The notes beneath the pieces were generated by a model that did not search any database, was not told where the DNA came from, and saw only the letters and a list, made by a program, of their open reading frames with translations. This document shows, piece after piece, positions 22,657 to 33,627 of a DNA stretch of 64,000 nucleotides. Source of the stretch: Heliocidaris erythrogramma (taxonomy: Eukaryota; Echinodermata; Echinoidea; Camarodonta; Echinometridae); NCBI GenBank assembly GCA_025617745.1, contig CM046855.1:41363663-41427662 (forward strand), given 5' to 3'. A program made the translations under genes and the position numbers. The stretch's first letter is position 1. Each line of letters opens with the position of its first letter.

Positions 22657-24849
22657 TTTTGAGTGGACACCTTTCATAAAATCTTTGAAAAAAAGTTCAA
22701 AAATTATCATTAAGTAGTGAAATCAAATTAGCCTCCTCCCTTCAAAAATGCTCTGTGGCTCCTGCTGAAAACTGCTTTTTATGTACTTTTGTTACAGTAG
22801 TTTTATTAAATCAATTTTATCTCTCTCTTTTTCATCTCAGACATTACATTTCTGTTATTTTTACTTGGGGTTTTGAAAATGTTACTTTGAAGACCTACAT
22901 TTCAAATATTTATGCATATTCTAAGCAATGAGAGCATGACTCATTCCACTCATTTGTGAAAATCAAAATGACTTACATTTGGAATTCTCTTGTAAGTGTT
23001 TGAAATGTAGTCTTCTCGCCTGCTAAAATAAACAAGCCTTTGACTTCGCACATGAGGGTGGAAATCCATCCCCGACCCACTCAAGTGAGGTGCTATTAAT
23101 CACAATTCACCCTCCAATTTGGACCAGACAGTCGTCGTCGCAGGCAATCAGGCATATTCTTGTCACATTGGCGCTTACTACAGCAGCTCCATGGCTTCCT
23201 TTCCAAACACCTCCAGAGTTGTGTTCGCATTACCAATCCCCTATCATTAAGAAGATCATATTTTTCAAGATCTCTTTAATACTTCAATACACTTTAATAG
23301 TCTTTTAATGAAACAGTGTTATAGATGATCCACCCATATAAATCCTGAATAATTTTGCATCGCTTATTATCTTATATTAAAGAAAAAAATCTTTCTTTCC
23401 TTTTGAAGATACTTAAAAAAATCTTCTAGAAACTGGTTTACTAAGAGATAGACTTTGTGCTTAGTCAGGATTATCTGTCTTCAAGAAAATGCTAATCTGC
23501 AAGATCGATTGTTAGCATATCTCATAGAAAATTTAAAACTGCATAATATTCCTGTCCACCATTTATGCTGTACAGTGATCACAGTTCATGATTCCTTAGT
23601 AATACCTGTTCACTTTCAATCACTGAAGACCTCAGATTGGGTGTCTTCTCTGTATTTCTTGCTTGAATATTCTAACATTATATGCATTACTGTGTCCACA
23701 AAAATATCCTGACTTATCAAAAAAAACACTGCCTCTGATGCCACATGTTTTGACTGGTATTCACGTTTTTGTTCATGCAGCATATTGTCAAACACTTGGT
23801 TCTCTCAAAAATTTAGCTGTAGTGTGAACGTGGCTTTCGACACTCATTTTGGTCCCAGTGCTGCATACCTGATCAAATATTAATGATAGTTAGCACACCG
23901 GTTAAAAGCCAACCCCGACGTTGAATATATTGTTCATCAGGAAAATTTTTTATTTACAGTTTGTAGCTTTTGACATGTATGTATATGGCCAGTGGTAGGG
24001 TTAGGGGGGGGGAGGGACAACCAGATGGTGCCCCCCTAAAACCCAAACTGGTAGATCTTAAAATACACATGAAAAAGTGTAGCCTCCAATTGTGTTCTTG
24101 TATCCCTACTCTCAAATTTTAGACCCGAAAGGCGCCTGAGAAATATAACTATGCCTTTTGCTTGTTATAGCTTTTTGAAAGTGTGTCCCTCCCCCTTTAC
24201 AAAATATTGTATCTGCCCATGAATATAGGATTTAAGAAATGATGATTTGGTCCATTGTAACCACTATTATAAGAACTTTTAACTTTTTAATATATTGGGT
24301 CTAGGCCAAATTTAGGCCAAAACTTGTGTACAGCGAGAATGTATAAAGTTAACCTCAAACACTTTAATTGAGCTAAGGGTATGAGGAAAAAAATGAAACG
24401 TAAAGCCCCCTTGCGCGGAACCCAACTCTGACTTTGGTTCCACGCGGGCTCTTTCATGTGCGAGCGCACATGGGTGTGTCAATTATCTTATGGCGACATG
24501 GAACCCCTATTATACAGAGCAAAATATTTGGGGGGGATATGGTACCCTTTAAGTTTAGGATTTGGGTTAGGGTTATAAATGTAGGTAATGTGTCTGGTCT
24601 ATTTGTTAAAAATTAAGAATTCAGTTAATGTAGGATATATTGACTGTGGAGCAAGTACCGTACAATCTCTGAAGACATACATGTTTACCTTAATGAAGTA
24701 ATTTTAGTTATGGTTATTGAAATGTTAAGATAATTTCTGAATACTCTATCATGTTGTACTAATTATTGTCATTACATTAATTTCAATTCTGATATCACTT
24801 TATGATTATTGTACCTTAAGTTGATATGTTTATAAATTATGTTTACTTT
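22657..24849. other. Intronic DNA, no gene seen
   Basis: Includes a G-rich run near 24005-24018. Open frames are short and unrelated to anything I recognise. Confidence 0.4.
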
Positions 24850-24914
24850 GTTAAGCGTATAGAGACAATTTTGTATTTTGCACTATATAAGCATATTATT
24901 ATTATTATTATTAA
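24850..24914 (+). mobile_element. SINE tail fragment
   Basis: AAGCGTATAGAGACAATTTT, then CACTATATAAGCAT and (ATT)n resembles the end of the 18508 SINE (GCGCATAGAGACG ... CTATACAAGAACG, AT tail). It is diverged and short. Confidence 0.5.
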
Positions 24915-26966
24915 ACTAATATCGATGTTGATTATCAGCCTTCTAGTCTGCTAATGATTTGACATGGTTTTCTCTCTTAACTCAATTTATTTTGTAAGTT
25001 TTTAACATGCTGTGGTCATCTCAGATGGTCAAAGCTTCTTAGCTGGCTCTAATTGATTGAGGGCAATCCAAATGTCCATTAGCAAGGAGAACAACTGTTA
25101 AACCATTCAATTCTGAATGCATGAAGAATTAGCCTTGGTGTGATTCGATGTGTAACTTGGCAAGGAGCATCCCTTGCAGAGTGCAGATAAGGTGTTTGTG
25201 TGACTAACTGCATGTGTTTTACATGTATCCATTTCTACGAGCCGGTAAAGAGAAATGAGACATGAAATATTTCATTTATTAAAGCAGAAGTGTGTTGTGA
25301 GTTGTTTTCCCTGGGGTCTATAATGTTCACAGCATTTCAATCATATGTCGGTCCCTCATAATTGAGTGAGCATATACATGTACATACAAAAAGTTCCCTA
25401 TTTTCCCAGGATGTATGTGCTCTTGTCAGATATAATGCATGTCAAAAGAATCTCTTTGCTACTGCTAATGAATTTATAGTTTTCAGAAAAGTATTTGATA
25501 GTTTATAGTTTTCTGCCATGTTCCTATTCTGATTCTTAAGCTTGAAATATATTTATTGATATTTATCTTTACAGGACATAAACCTTATAAACTTTTCTTT
25601 GTTTTAAATACGAGAAAACAATATCTCAATTTGGATGTTTTGAACACTAGTACTGCCATGGCACTAAAAATGGTTAATGATACAATGTAAACATGTGGCT
25701 TTTATAAATAAATGTCTTTTTTTGACACCATATGCAGTGCTTCAGTGCCTCTCTTTTCCATTTCTTATACTCTAAACTACATCTAGAGACTCTGCAGTGA
25801 GCCTTATAGAAAAGCTTGGAGCTTCGACTTGTCATATTTGTGATGATAGGCCTTCAATTATAATGAGTCTACCACATGGGTCTCTGATGGTCAGGTTCTA
25901 CACCATAGACCTGTGTACATGTATTTGAGAGAAACACAACAGCAATGTCTATGACATTGTCTACATTGTAGTGTAGTCTGCCTGTCTGTCTTTCTGCAAA
26001 GGGCCTTGAAGACATTGAAACCTCGCATGAATGATTAGACATTCTTCTTTACTCATTATTAAATTCTGTTGACATCATGTGATTTCAATTTCATTGTAAT
26101 TTTTATCCTTCCATTTGTTGACCTTGTATACCAAGACATTCTAATTTTGTAGACATAAACAACAACAACAAAAATATAATAAATAAAGTAGGAAAAAAAA
26201 TAACCTAGAAGTGATACAAGTGTTTTACATAATTGATTGGAGACAGTTTTATTTTTCCTTAAACATGCATTTCTGGTGGGTGAATATTCCAGCATTTTCA
26301 TGGGCTTAATGATGCAACAGGTTCAAAAGGTTATATTTGTATATTAACTTGCCTTTTTGCGAAATTCACTATCCCAATGTGTATAGCTGATGATAATCCT
26401 CATCTTAAAATTCATTACCCAAAGGCAAATTACCTAATGAGATGAGCTTTCATACGACAAGCCTTTCAATACTATCTTTTTGCGTAATGCGCTAAGACTG
26501 CTGCAGATAATGACCATTATTGCATTATTACAGTGTACCCTATAAGCATGATAATGAAAATGAATGCCCAAAAACGAAATGACTTCTGATGTGCATTGGA
26601 CATTGGCCTGAATGGGGATTGGGTATTGTGCATTATATTGTGTATTATGCAGGTATTATGGATTTGTCAAAAGCAGGCTGAGGGTAATTATTTCTGTTGG
26701 GAATCAGTAAGTAATCAATAGTTGTGTTCTCATTTCAAATGCTGTATCTTGCAGATTATATTTTTTTCTGGAAAAACACGTGTAGTGAAACTATATGCTT
26801 GTTTTTGTTAATATGCATAATAAACAATGGAGTCTTTTGAAAAATCCAACATGAGAATGGCATTTCAGAATGCAGGTTCTTGCAAGCACATATTCATTTC
26901 AATTGTTGCATATATAAACATTCTTGATGAGCTACAAAATATTGCAATTTAGAAATTTCCCCTCAA

Positions 26967-27002
<36 letters not shown>

Positions 27003-27454
27003 TTATTCGGCAAATCAAAGTACATATATGTATAATTACAAAGAAGAAGAAGAACAAAACACAATTCAGGAAGGTTGAAACTAATGTAATTGATCCCCAA
27101 ATTTTCCTAGGAAAGTTCTGTCCATACCACATATCTTTTGGATGGAAATTCAGAATTATAGGATGAACATATAATACTGTAGGACTTTTTGCTTAGATTT
27201 TGATAGGAATCTTCTTTGGAATTTATGGCCATACTATGTATCTCCTAGAACTTTCCCTTGAATCTAGTGTGGATGCAGCTATTGACTGCCCTCCCATTCA
27301 ATATCTACCAGCATATTACCCATTTTCCTGTAGTTGTCTGATTAATTCACTTGGAGCAAGTATGAATTGGCATTTTGATCTTGTAATCCTACTTCCTCTC
27401 TGCAAATGAGGAGAATATGCTTGACCTGTTTTTACTTTCATATGTCGATGAGTA
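24915..27454. other. AT-rich intron with an (ATT)n microsatellite
   Basis: No gene. A run of about twelve ATT units lies at 26968-27003 and may be a SINE tail whose body is not recognisable. The Tyr-rich frame across it is an artefact. Confidence 0.5.
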
Positions 27455-27521
27455 ATTGTATACAAAACTGAAAAATCATCACACATTTAATGTTTGATGA
27501 TTTTTCATTTTTGCATACAAT
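27455..27521. repeat. 67-bp hairpin
   Basis: Left arm ATTGTATACAAAACTGAAAA followed by ATCATCA pairs with right arm TGATGATTTTTCATTTTTGC followed by ATACAAT; the loop is about 12 bases. The arms are about 27 bp with two or three mismatches. It could be a tiny MITE or a folded RNA; nothing decides between them. Confidence 0.65.
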
Positions 27522-28323
27522 TTCTGTTTTATTGAATTCCTCATGAAAGGGTATTGATGATAAGATACTGTTATTCTTATGGTGTAGGAGGCACATGATA
27601 CTGTATGTTCCATGTTATCTGACCCTAGTTATTACATGCTATATACCAATGAATATGGTCATTAAATCTCCATCTAATCTTTAAAATATTGCTTACACAT
27701 ATACAGATATATTACATATAGAGAGATCATCGTCTTAAGTAGGCGTCATGACTAATTTTGGAATTTGAGAAAGCACAAAAAAAGTTTTACTGTGAGCAAT
27801 TCTTCTGTTTATAAAAAATACTCAAGCAGAGCAAGAGTTGATGCGCTAGTCTTTTTGAAATGATCAGTAAAGGAATATCTATAAATGTTTTATATGTAAA
27901 TGATCTTGAAAATTAAAGGCAGAATAAGTATGATAACAATGATGATGGTAATATGCTCAACAACAATAGTGGGAAAAAAGAAATGTATGAAGTTGACTTG
28001 TTACCATCCATTGATTCAATGCTGAGTTAATAATCATTAATAAAACGAATCGATAAGAATATGATGCTCCAAATGAAGACACTCCCGAATATTGAAAAAT
28101 TGAAATTACAAGCTAGACATCGATCCATGGATCAAAGCAATACCATTAAACAAAGCCCAACATTTAAAAATATCAGTGGCATCAAATATAAAGTCAGGGT
28201 ATTTAAAGGAGCTCTGGTAAATCTATTTGACCATGTAATAGTCTGATATCAGATCAACGATGCAAGAAAAAAATAAGTTAATTAACCTTTTCCAAATCCT
28301 TTCTGTCTTTATATACCTCACAG
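27522..28323. other. Intron immediately upstream of the NCX exon
   Basis: AT-rich, ending in a polypyrimidine-like stretch and acceptor (CTGTCTTTATATACCTCACAG) that leads into the exon at 28324. No other coding segment is seen. Confidence 0.6.
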
Positions 28324-28424
28324 GAAATACATCACTGTCACTGTGATCGACGACGAGGAATACGAGAAGGACGAGAACTTCTTCATTGAGCTGGGCATCC
28401 CCAAGCTGGTCAGGAGAGGTAATG
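28324..28424 (+). CDS. SLC8A1: Sodium/calcium exchanger exon, A/B alternative position of Calx-beta 2
   Basis: This exon encodes part of the cytoplasmic regulatory loop of a plasma-membrane Na+/Ca2+ exchanger, which moves three Na+ in for one Ca2+ out. The 33 complete codons read KYITVTVIDDEEYEKDENFF and on to a LVRRGN end. They match the second Ca2+-binding domain (CBD2) stretch encoded in vertebrates by mutually exclusive exons A and B. An acceptor CAG precedes the exon at 28321-28323; a donor GTACGT follows at 28425, with GTAATG at 28419 a weaker alternative. The piece is 101 nt, starts with the third base of a codon and ends with the first base of one, so skipping it would break the frame; that fits mutually exclusive use. 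The acidic DDEE run of exon A, part of the Ca2+ site, is kept, while the Arg of exon B is not. Codon use is GC-richer than the flanks. No other NCX exon is recognised in the window. Confidence 0.88.
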
Positions 28425-28989
28425 GTACGTGTTCTGGGCCCTCGTCTCTTTTCTTACACCTTTCGTAGAGCATAATCTCCATGTGACTTGCTACCAGAAG
28501 AACTGATTTGTTCACTGATGTGGGAGGTTTTAATCCCTGTGAGAAAAGTAGCGTTGCAAAAAATTTTGTCATTGATATATTTCATGAATTGAAGCTTTCA
28601 CAAATCTGGACATTTCTAAAAGTCTGTGAAAGTTTTATGCACACAGTGTCTAATTCTATAATATTCCAGTTGTAATTAAAATTATTAAAAGAAAATAATC
28701 ATTTTCTTTCAAAAGGAAACACTGAGAATAGCATTTTTATTAAATAATCTGGAATTAGAGAGCATCATTTCGATAAATCAGAACAGGGCACACAATAGAG
28801 AATTATATGCTGTAGACGTTGAAACCCATGTAGCAGGTCACATTTTCATCAGTTCACTGATGACATTGCAATGTTATACGTGTAACTCTAATGCTTTCAA
28901 TCTTATGATTCGTTAACTGACATTTCATCTCTCGTGACTGCATTCTCATCAACTGCCTCAATAACCCTGTCGTTATTCAACATTCCATG
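28425..28989. other. Intron downstream of the NCX exon
   Basis: Begins with the donor GTACGT. No repeat or coding structure is recognised before the inverted-repeat element at 28990. Confidence 0.55.
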
Positions 28990-29384
28990 CCCTGTTCACA
29001 CCTGACATGATAAACCACCTAGATAACCTTCATGACAAAAATAAAATGACTTGAGCATAGTGCGCTTTGCACTTTTCTATCTTATAACAGACAGATCAAG
29101 GGGCCTTTTTTGCGTGTAGCTACTTTTTTCCACCACTGCTTACCATTCACTTTCGTGTACACTGTAAACATGTGGTGTAAAAAATGAGGGTAATTCGGCA
29201 CTGGCTTCGCAATGCTTTACAATGTATCTCCTTACTTAAACCAATGTGCTTATGTTGGTTTGTGAAACCAGCGACAAATTATGTGTCCGACCAACTTCTG
29301 AGCAGTTATACGCTCAACTTGGATAACTTTTTGCTCTAAACGGCAAAGTTGGGCATGAAATAGTAAAAAATTTGGTTGAATATT

Positions 29385-29619
29385 GTATATGCCGTAAATT
29401 TGCGCGAATAGGATTAAGCCAGACTATTTTGCGAGTAGTTGAATTCACGATCGGGACATTCTTAGATCTACAAGCAATGATGATGCTAAAGCTAAGCAGT
29501 GAATTTCTGTCAAGGAGACAACAAATTCAACTGACTACTTAAGTTGGCAATATGTTAGTGTTTTGTTGAATTCGCGAAATTTGCGAAAATAAAAACCCTG
29601 CAAAATATATGGCATATAC
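29385..29619. mobile_element. Nested MITE, ~235 bp, GTATATGCC ends
   Basis: GTATATGCCGTAAATTTGCG at the left and, inverted, GTATATGCCATATATTTTGC at the right. Internal GAATTCACG and GAATTCGCG words are also in mirrored positions. It lies wholly within the 28990-29761 element. Confidence 0.6.
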
Positions 29620-29641
29620 ATAATTGACCTGATGTTTGGCA

Positions 29642-29710
29642 ATTTTTACCTAAAATTCTTGTCCATTTTTACCTAAAATTCTTGTCCATTTTTACCTAAA
29701 ATTCTTGTCC
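29642..29710. repeat. 23-bp unit repeated three times
   Basis: ATTTTTACCTAAAATTCTTG followed by TCC, three exact tandem copies (69 bp). Exact identity implies recent expansion. Confidence 0.95.
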
Positions 29711-29835
29711 ATGCATAGCATTATTTAAAAGGTGGTTTACTGTGTCATAATGTGAACAAGGTTTAACAGTATCCCCTTTCTCTTTCACTTGCATATTTCA
29801 TGAATGAATCATGTGCAAATCTTAAAGCTTATAGC

Positions 29836-29915
29836 TGTCTGTTGAGGGCTAACTAGGAGGGCATTAAAACTGTGTCAAGGATATCAATTAATGGCTTTCT
29901 GGAGTTTGGTAGACA
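29836..29915. repeat. Palindromic ~75-bp repeat, copy 4 (degenerate)
   Basis: TGTCTGTTGAGGGCTAACTA at the left and TTAATGGCTTTCTGGAGTTT then GGTAGACA at the right are recognisable arms of the family with many changes. Confidence 0.5.
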
Positions 29916-30473
29916 ACGTATCTTACACGCTGCAAATTAGTAACTGATTGGGATGAGCATATCAGTGATAGTTTTTTTTTCAGGAAAAATGTTTCATGCT
30001 CCTTAGTATGGCCTTGCCTGGGAATCATCTAAGGAATTCCAGATTGGGAAAAAAAATTGATTATTTTGAATTGTATAAAAAAAAGTTATCCCCTGCTCTT
30101 TACTGTAGTAATACATCATTAGACAAAAATATTATTTTAGTAAAAATGTCAGAAAGTCATGGATAGAACTTGACAGAAGTCCTTTGAAGTTAATTTTCAT
30201 TTTATTGAACAGGGGAAAATGTTTAATTCAATTTTATTGAGGTTATTGAGAATTAAGGGATATAAACATTTATGGATCCAAATAATAATTAGATAATATT
30301 CTACACTGCCTTTGCGTTGCAACCTGTAGTAAGAATAAAGTGAAGATAATAACCTCTGATCTTATTCATTCTGCATATTTCAGTGTTAATATTAATGTTG
30401 CTAACCATTTCCATTCTAGCCATATGTATTCTACAGCGTTCCTGACATGCTACTCTCACTTTTATCCATCCTT

Positions 30474-30936
30474 TATGTTGAGAGCCAGAAGGGCATAAAC
30501 TCTGTATTAACCCTTTCGTGACATCACTCATTTTCTTTTGGTGTGGCTTAATAACTTTTGATTCAGAGCCCTAAAAAATATACCAGATGGATGAGTAGAA
30601 AGAGCAAAAATTTCTGTACACACTATGTCCATTTTGGTTGCATGACCATATTGCGTTTGATGCCAGGAATTTTAAATTTTAAATCTTTAAATTGCCAACA
30701 CATTGAGAGGTTTAGAATCATTTAAAAATATCAAAATATGCAATTTTTTAATAAAGTTCCTAACTATGTATAATGTTTTCAAAGACATAATAAATTTTAT
30801 TAGAACCGTGTAGCATTAAAGCAAATATATTGTTGCCAACTTGGAGAAGAAAATGTGATCAATTTAGCTCTTAAATAATTCCTGTCATGAAAGGGTTAAA
30901 GTATAGGAGTTAACGTCCTTCTGGCTCTCTGCAGAC
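30474..30936. repeat. Palindromic repeat, copy 5, split by a MITE
   Basis: Left arm TTGAGAGCCAGAAGGGCATA at 30478 and right arm AGGAGTTAACGTCCTTCTGG with CTCTCTGCAGAC ending at 30936. They are separated by a TTAA-flanked insert (30511-30895). Without the insert and one TTAA, the two arms come together at the spacing seen in the uninterrupted copies. Confidence 0.85.
30511..30895. mobile_element. piggyBac-like MITE, 385 bp, TTAA target duplication
   Basis: Ends CCCTTTCGTGACA and, inverted, CCCTTTCATGACA (one mismatch) lie directly between two TTAA tetranucleotides (30507-30510 and 30896-30899). The CCC start plus TTAA duplication is characteristic of piggyBac. The interior is non-coding, so it would rely on a transposase made elsewhere. 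It interrupts palindromic repeat copy 5, so it is younger than that copy. Confidence 0.82.
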
Positions 30937-32029
30937 AAAGTCTTTTGATTCTTTTCTCAACTGATTTGACCTAAAACTTCTGATGAACCTCAAGGCCATT
31001 AATATTCATAAATCTGTACTAACGTGAGTCTGCATTTAGATGGTTATAGATATAGCACACTGATTTATTTAGAGCCAAGTGTTAATCTCCTTGTCCTGTC
31101 AAAATTTTCATAATTCTTTGAATGAAATAATAAACAAAAATCATGTCAATATGAAATTTCATGAGTGGATTAATATTGTTTACTCATTTTGTTATAGAAT
31201 GACATTAATTTGAATAGGAACAACCGGGGTGAATAAGAATGAAAATTGAAAGGGTGTTTTGACATAGATTTATCATTTTATCTCCAAAGGTGATGCTTAC
31301 CCTTTTTAAATCATTATAAATAAAATAATGAAAAGGGTCTGTTTTAATACTAGGAATAAATATTTTGTCAGGAAGCTTTTCAAGTTTTTGTTCCTATTCA
31401 CCCAGGTGTTCCTATTCACCTCATTTTATGGTACAGAATAAAGGGCTTCACACTTTGCGCAGTATGCATGTAAATCAGTGTACTAAGTTTAACCAGGTTT
31501 GACTTAGTCCATATTTATGAATATGGGCCTTTTAGAACAGCTAACAGTGTCAGAAGGTTAACGCAAAATCGTTAGCCTTCTTTATTGTAGATGTCAACAA
31601 CTAGCAGAATCCTAAAAAGTCTTTAAATCTAATGGCTTCCATAGAATTGTCCCTCTCTGTCTTTTGTGACATGACTCATCCTTGAAAGCCCTGAAATGAG
31701 GAAAACGAATTGTGGTACTTTGTCTACTTATCCTCTTTCATAAAGCAGTTTGCAATATTATGGCCCTGATAGTCTTGTGATGCAACTGGCTGTAATACAT
31801 GGAATTGCTCCATTGAAGAAAATTGTAAAAGAGAAAAAAAATGAATTTAATCTTATCCCATTTTGTGTTGGAAAACACTTGATGGTTTTAAAGAATGGTA
31901 TGTTTAATGATCTCAATGTAAAATTGGTAGAACTGCTAATAAAGCACCCCATCTCATTAACACAATCACTGAAGCTGTTTTTCTTTAAAAAAATAAATAT
32001 TTTGTCTTTCATAACAGTCAAAAAATTCA
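30937..32029. other. Intron with a possible MITE at 31209-31421
   Basis: GAATAGGAACAACCGGGGTG followed by AATAAGAA at about 31212 is mirrored by TTCCTATTCACCCAGGTGTT followed by CCTATTCACC near 31390-31421, suggesting a ~210-bp inverted-repeat element. A small hairpin (CAGAAGGTTAACG / CGTTAGCCTTCT) lies at about 31552-31585. The frames at 31750-32160 are not gene-like. Confidence 0.4.
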
Positions 32030-32510
32030 TCTGCAAATACCACCAAAACCTCATTAACATAATCATGAGGGAAGATTCTCTCGAACGTCGTAACATCTTG
32101 TCTGTTGTAACAACTCCATGCATTTCAAATCATCATCTGCAAGATTACCAACTTATTTAACATCTCATTAACACATTGATATGAATAATTGCTCTCAAAC
32201 ATTGTAACATTTTGGCAGTTGTAACAACTTCTTTCCAAATCAAATCTTCATTTGGAAAGAAGGATTACCAACTTATTTAACATCTCATAAATGTATTCAT
32301 GTAAGCATTGCTCTCAAACATTGTAACATTTTATTAGTGGTAAGAACTTCTTTCCACATCAGATGTTCCTTTGGCTGACTACCAACTCATTTAACATCTC
32401 ATATGAGCATTTGCTCTCAAACATTGTAACATTTTGTAAGTCGTAACAACTTCTTTTCTAAATCAGATCTTCATCTGCAAGACTTTGTAACATTGTAACA
32501 TTGTCATCTC
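32030..32510. repeat. ~115-120-bp degenerate tandem repeat, four units
   Basis: Each unit contains, in order: TTAACATCTCATTAACAYAT, GCTCTCAAACATTGTAACAT, GTTGTAACAACTTCTTTCC, TCAGATCTTCATCTGCAAGA, TTACCAACTYATTTAACATC. Units begin near 32045, 32155, 32278 and 32393. The last ends in a short CATTGTAACATTGTAACATT expansion. Confidence 0.85.
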
Positions 32511-33009
32511 TTGCAACCTAAATCTGCCATGTGTGCTATTTTCGCCCTTCACATATCTGTCTCAGAGTTACGAGACTTGTGCCTTTTTGACTACATGTCA
32601 TGTGATATTTGTCTCTTGGGCCCAGAAGTGAGTTTGTTGTACATGGTTATAATCTTGAGATCCAACAAGCTCTTTCATCGCTTGTTGGTGTTTCCATCCT
32701 AATCCACTAAACTACTAGAGTACACCTATGCACACTCTCTTCTGCAAAGGTGTATAGTTTCAACATCTTGTATTTTCGCTATTCTCCTGTATGTCCTAAT
32801 TATGTAGTATATGTCAATTGAGTATATTTTGATAATTTGAACAGTATTCTACATTCTTGCCAATTTTTGCCTGGTGAGATAGAAGTCATAATTACTCTTG
32901 ATAAACAATATTGTTTCATTGATTTCTTATGTTAATATTTTTTGTACTTGCCATTTTGAAAATTATTTATTTGATATAAGAAATGTTTATTTCATATTAT
33001 CGCATGCTT
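32511..33009. other. Intronic DNA, nothing specific
   Basis: AT-rich with one short frame lacking a recognisable domain. Confidence 0.4.
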
Positions 33010-33082
33010 TCTGCTGAGAGCCAGAAGGGTGTAAACTCAATGTAAATACTATTAGTTAAAATCCTTTTGCCTCTGAGAGTGA
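33010..33082. repeat. Palindromic ~75-bp repeat, copy 6
   Basis: Left arm CTGCTGAGAGCCAGAAGGGT then GTAAACTC. Right arm TTAAAATCCTTTTGCCTCTG then AGAG. Loop about 20 bp. Confidence 0.8.
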
Positions 33083-33173
33083 CAATATCATGTGGCAGGG
33101 TAACTAATCAGTAATAGTATTTTTCTGATTTTTAACAAGATACATACATTAGAAATGGTTGTATCTTGTGTGT

Positions 33174-33262
33174 GGTCTATTGGGAGCTAGAAGGCTGTTA
33201 ACTGTAGTATATAAGTAAATACTGAAGTATATGAGTGAACATCATTGTGGCTCTCTATAGAT
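33174..33262. repeat. Palindromic repeat, copy 7
   Basis: Left arm TTGGGAGCTAGAAGGCTGTT then AACTG. Right arm GAGTGAACATCATTGTGGCT then CTCTATAGA. The loop carries a short duplication (AGTATATAAGTAAATACTGA AGTATATGAGTG). It lies only ~90 bp from copy 6, in the same orientation. Confidence 0.7.
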
Positions 33263-33572
33263 GATGTCATCAATAATTTTCCTTTATATTGAAATGATTA
33301 GCTCATTAATTGCTCATACACTTTTAGAATGGTACATGGAGACTTCATTTTGCATAACAAAAAAAAAAGTGTGTTTATATTTGGCATATTTCTTTTAAAA
33401 TATCATTTCAAAATCATAGTGGTGCATTGGCTGGTCCTTGGTATAGACTAGAATGCATTTAAACACTAACACTTTTTATATTAAGTTGGGGAAACATGGT
33501 TTTACTTTTATATAGGTGACCCACATGTATACTAATCCAATAATGAGAAGTAGAAACTCATGTTTAGGTGCA

Positions 33573-33575
<3 letters not shown>
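33263..33575. other. Intronic DNA, nothing specific
   Basis: AT-rich; no gene or repeat structure recognised before the AG/G microsatellite. Confidence 0.4.
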
Positions 33576-33613
<38 letters not shown>

Positions 33614-33627
33614 GGGGGGGGGGGGGG
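33576..33627. repeat. (AG)n followed by a 25-base G run
   Basis: About 13 AG dinucleotides lead straight into an unbroken run of G on the + strand, then AGGAG. The Ser/Leu/Pro-rich minus-strand frame is an artefact. Such a G run can form quadruplexes and its exact length may be unreliable in an assembly. Confidence 0.95.

Larger units (their letters stand above)
28990..29761. mobile_element. Non-autonomous DNA transposon, 772 bp
   Basis: Ends CCCTGTTCACACCTGACATG then ATAAACCACC, and, inverted, ACCTTGTTCACATTATGACA then CAGTAAACCACC: about 31 bp with a few mismatches. A solo copy of this end lies at 12583. The interior is non-coding and holds a nested inverted-repeat element (29385-29619) and a 23-bp triplicate (29642-29710). 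No target duplication is seen. The ends vaguely resemble hAT-type ends but I do not assign a superfamily. Confidence 0.7.

Noticed and set aside
31750..32160. Overlapping 136- and 121-codon frames on opposite strands
   Set aside because: No recognisable product; the downstream part is the degenerate ~115-bp tandem repeat.
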